The position numbers and the translations under genes were made by a program. Below, one piece after another: positions 8,274 to 10,076 of a stretch of DNA of 10,076 nucleotides. This DNA comes from Acanthamoeba lenticulata. Taxonomy: Eukaryota > Discosea > Longamoebia > Acanthamoebidae. The DNA lies in assembly GCA_002179805.1 (NCBI GenBank), contig NAVB01005881.1, forward strand, positions 1 to 10,076, in the 5' to 3' direction. Each line of letters starts with the position of its first letter. Positions within the stretch are counted from its first letter, which is position 1. The notes beneath the pieces were generated by a model. The model saw only the letters and a program-made list of their open reading frames with translations. It ran no database searches and was not told the origin of the DNA.

Positions 8274-8826
8274 TCAAGCTGGAGCTGGTGGTGGTGAGTA
8301 GGACTGCTTGGGCTTGATAATCTGCTTTAGCTCAGCTTTAAGATGAGCTACATGCTCTTGTGTTCTTCCATACATTGGGTTATGGTCAGGCTGCAATAAG
8401 AGACTGCAACTGTTGTTCTGCTGCTGTGTGCTCCTCTTGTAGTTCTTCTGATTTGCTTCAAAGGTCAGCCACTGCCTCCATGAAGATGTCATTGGCCAGA
8501 TCTTCTCTGACACAACTGTTGAAGGTAAACAAGCACATCATTCACAACGCAATCTCAACTTTGTGTTGCTTCTTGACCTCTGTCTTTTTTCACTTTTCCT
8601 CATACTTACACTTTTGCACTGCTTGTTAATCTTGCTTCCTCTGCTCCTGGAGGGTGGAATACTCTGCTGCATGTATTTTGCTTATGTCAGCACTCTTCAC
8701 CACAAAAAATAAATAAATAAATAAAAGGTCATGTGTACACTCTTTGTAGGCGCCAAGGCAATGCTTATAGGAAGTATACAATGTGAAGAGGCACATATGG
8801 ATGGCATTGCAGCGTGGTTCAAACAT
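8274..8826 (-). pseudogene. Remnant of a charged, coiled-coil-like reading frame
   Basis: One minus-strand frame from 8697 to 8386 reads as charged, helix-prone protein but is broken by five stops. It starts SADISKIHAAEYSTLQEQRK, then TAA at 8628-8626, KCKYEEK, TGA at 8592-8590, KKTEVKKQHKVEIAL, TGA at 8544-8542, then VREDLANDIFMEAVADL, TGA at 8460-8458, SKSEELQEEHTAAEQQLQ and TGA at 8388-8386. The run continues in a shifted frame with TQEHVAHLKAELKQIIKPKQ until a stop at 8276-8274. Every stop can be explained by one C-to-T change (CGA or CAA codons). The same frame is open upstream to an ATG at 8826, through an (ATTT)n stretch. A real gene with several introns is the alternative, but no set of splice sites removed all the stops. 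The parent family is not recognised. Confidence 0.35.
8704..8726. repeat. (AAAT)n microsatellite
   Basis: A short run of about four to five AAAT/AATA units lies inside the decayed reading frame, consistent with non-coding drift. Confidence 0.8.
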
Positions 8827-9171
8827 GGCAAGGTGGCAGTAAGAATACTAGCTTGAACATGGGCTCATTTGAAATGAGAGGTCCAGTCATTGTGCGAAAT
8901 ACATTTTATTTTAACAAAGTCGTTTTTAGCACATCAAAATCAATTTTATTTAAAAAAATCAATCCTTATTTTTGACTTTATTAAATAAAAAAATCGTAAG
9001 AAAATTTACAAAAAACATAATTTACAGCAAGAATGCTTCTGACCTTTTATTTTATACAACAAAAAACTGTTTGCAAGTTTAAAAATGGGCGATTAGAATA
9101 ATGAAAAAAGAAAAATCAAGGAAATCTTTTTTTTTATTTTTTATGCACTTGTTCAGGTGATACAAATGCTG
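8827..9171. other. AT-rich intergenic stretch, 3' flank of the SR-like gene
   Basis: Most of this stretch is A/T homopolymer runs, in sharp contrast to the GC-rich genic part of the window. No open frame, RNA fold or repeat family was recognised. On the minus strand it begins with the 3' UTR of the SR-like gene. A candidate poly(A) signal, AATAAA, is the reverse complement of 9133-9138, about 34 bases past the stop. Confidence 0.5.
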
Positions 9172-9987
9172 CTAAACAAGCAAATTCTCAAAGGAACTAT
9201 CTGCAGTGATTTTTCCTCGCTTCTGCACATGTGAGCTGGACGTGCTGGACGTGGAAGATGAATACGGAGTGCTCGCCGCAGACCGTGACCGGTGCGATGA
9301 GCTCGGGCTCCTACTACGGGAACGGCGACTCTTCGATCGTTGATGATGCTTCTTAGCTCGAGGCGATCTTTCCGGAGACGGGGACCGGCGACGTTTTTTT
9401 TCATGGTCGGAGATGTCGGAAAACTCGTCGAGCGAAGGAGAAAGCGAAGGCGAAGGAGAACGGGATGGTGATCGACCGCGCTTGCGGGAGGCAGGACCAG
9501 GCGCCGAGTGAGGCAATTTTTTGAAGCTGGGCTGTAAAAATGACATGAATGAAAAAGTATGAGACCGCGTACATGTACGCGATACATGAGTAACTCTGAA
9601 CGACCGCGTACGCGTACGCGATCAGAAAAAATGAAATTCAATAGAAGATGCGTACCAGTGGAGGAGTTTCCGTGACTTCCGGACGCCTGAGAGAGGTCCT
9701 CATCGGAGCTCGTTGCTTCCACTGATCGTTACGTATGGCTTCGTGCTTGTGAATCCATGACTGGACGTCATCAGGAATCGCGTGGAAGAGAAGACAGTCA
9801 ATCGCGCTGGACAAGATCCTCGCCTCAGCATCACTGGCCCTGGACGAGGATATCAGCATTGAATAGCTGAACCCGATTCTTTCCGCTGCCAGGAACGGTG
9901 CGGCTCGAAGAGGCGACCAATCCAAAACCGTCCGTGAAGACTTGCCTTGCGAGTAGGCGAGAAGAAGTGACTGGTAGAACAGGGACG
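9172..9987 (-). CDS. Arg/Ser-rich (SR-like) protein, last two exons; 5' part off the window
   Basis: Exon 9987-9656 is joined to 9531-9172 by a 124-base GT...AG intron in phase 0 (ETPPL to PSFKKLPHSAPG). The upstream exon starts after TTTTTAAG in mid-codon and has no ATG near its start, so earlier exons lie beyond the right edge; 9988-10076 then reads as intron. About 110 residues of a helical segment come first (SLFYQSLLLAYSQGK, LDWSPLRAAPFLAAERIGFS, AIDCLLFHAIPDDVQSWI). An RS-type tail follows: RKRGRSPSRSPSPSLSPSL, RRRSPSPERSPRAKK, KSRRSRSRSPSSSHRSRS, then a Ser/Thr run and the ending SSFENLLV. RS dipeptides are typical of pre-mRNA splicing factors and other nuclear-speckle proteins, where they are phosphorylated. 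No RNA-recognition motif is visible in the part present and the helical segment is not recognised, so the splicing role is only suggested. Confidence 0.75.
9566..9581. repeat. 16-base perfect palindrome in an intron (copy 1)
   Basis: CGCGTACATGTACGCG is its own reverse complement. It lies in the 9655-9532 intron of the SR-like gene and sits within a 21-base unit, GACCGCGTAC...CGCGAT (9563-9583), that recurs at 9602-9622. Confidence 0.9.
9605..9620. repeat. 16-base perfect palindrome in an intron (copy 2)
   Basis: CGCGTACGCGTACGCG is also a perfect palindrome. It differs from copy 1 only at the two central bases (CATG versus CGCG). The matching flanks GAC and AT show that the two sites are a 39-base-spaced direct repeat. 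Confidence 0.9.
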
Positions 9988-10076
9988 CTTAAAAAGAAAA
10001 AGTTAATAAGACAATATCACATGATTGATTGGGTATAGAATTGTACAGATCTGGTTGACATGCGGATGATGATAAA
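9988..10076 (-). other. Probable intron of the SR-like gene, cut by the window edge
   Basis: Read on the minus strand, this stretch is AT-rich, contains a branch-like TTAAC, and ends TTTTTCTTTTTAAG before the exon at 9987. Its 5' end is not in the window. Confidence 0.55.

Noticed and set aside
8827..9171. Possible transposon or origin in the AT-rich stretch.
   Set aside because: No terminal repeats, target duplications or protein remains were seen; AT-richness alone is not enough.
9153..9722. A 189-codon minus-strand open frame over the SR-like gene.
   Set aside because: It crosses the palindrome-bearing intron and reads the RS-rich exon in another frame.
1..10076. CRISPR array, operon or bacterial defence system.
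   Set aside because: There are no regularly spaced repeats, and the spliced, spaced genes are eukaryotic.

Overview
This is nuclear DNA from a protist. Genes are broken by many short introns (about 50-125 bases) with GT...AG ends, coding exons are GC-rich, intergenic gaps are small, and genes lie on both strands. Splicing the reading frames by hand gives continuous proteins that match conserved eukaryotic and bacterial families. The style (tiny introns, GC-rich exons, Arg/Ala/Glu-rich proteins) fits a free-living amoeba such as Acanthamoeba. That assignment is inference from style, not from a marker gene.

Layout, left to right. (1) 1-1058, minus: the 5' part, six exons, of a 3-beta-hydroxysteroid dehydrogenase / sterol-4-alpha-carboxylate 3-dehydrogenase (ERG26/NSDHL-like); its 3' end is off the left edge. 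(2) 1320-2866, minus: a three-exon gene for a 466-residue, very acidic, probably nuclear protein of unknown family. (3) 2867-3108: a short divergent promoter region. (4) 3109-4725, plus: a five-exon gene whose C-terminal half is a clear RsmJ-type 16S rRNA (guanine-1516-N2)-methyltransferase, a bacterial family, behind a long N-terminal extension that may carry a mitochondrial targeting sequence. (5) 4861-6985, plus: an 11-exon gene for a 477-residue R3H-domain protein with a large unassigned C-terminal region and one GC-AG intron. (6) 7055-7919, minus: a five-exon AlkB-like 2-oxoglutarate/Fe(II) dioxygenase, convergent with gene 5 with 69 bases between the stop codons. (7) 7920-9171: an AT-richer gap holding a tRNA-Gly-like gene (anticodon ACC, followed by a T5 run) and the remains of a coiled-coil reading frame interrupted by stops. 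(8) 9172 to the right edge, minus: the last two exons of an Arg/Ser-rich (SR-like) protein, with two paired palindromes in its last complete intron.

The genes do not form one pathway. They are sterol synthesis, rRNA methylation, a putative RNA/ssDNA-binding protein, a nucleic-acid or protein demethylase-type oxygenase and an SR-like factor, which is ordinary gene packing in a compact genome. The most notable items are the bacterial-type RsmJ methyltransferase in an intron-bearing eukaryotic gene, the R3H protein of unknown architecture, the odd tRNA-Gly(ACC), and the decayed coiled-coil gene whose internal stops can all be explained by single C-to-T changes.
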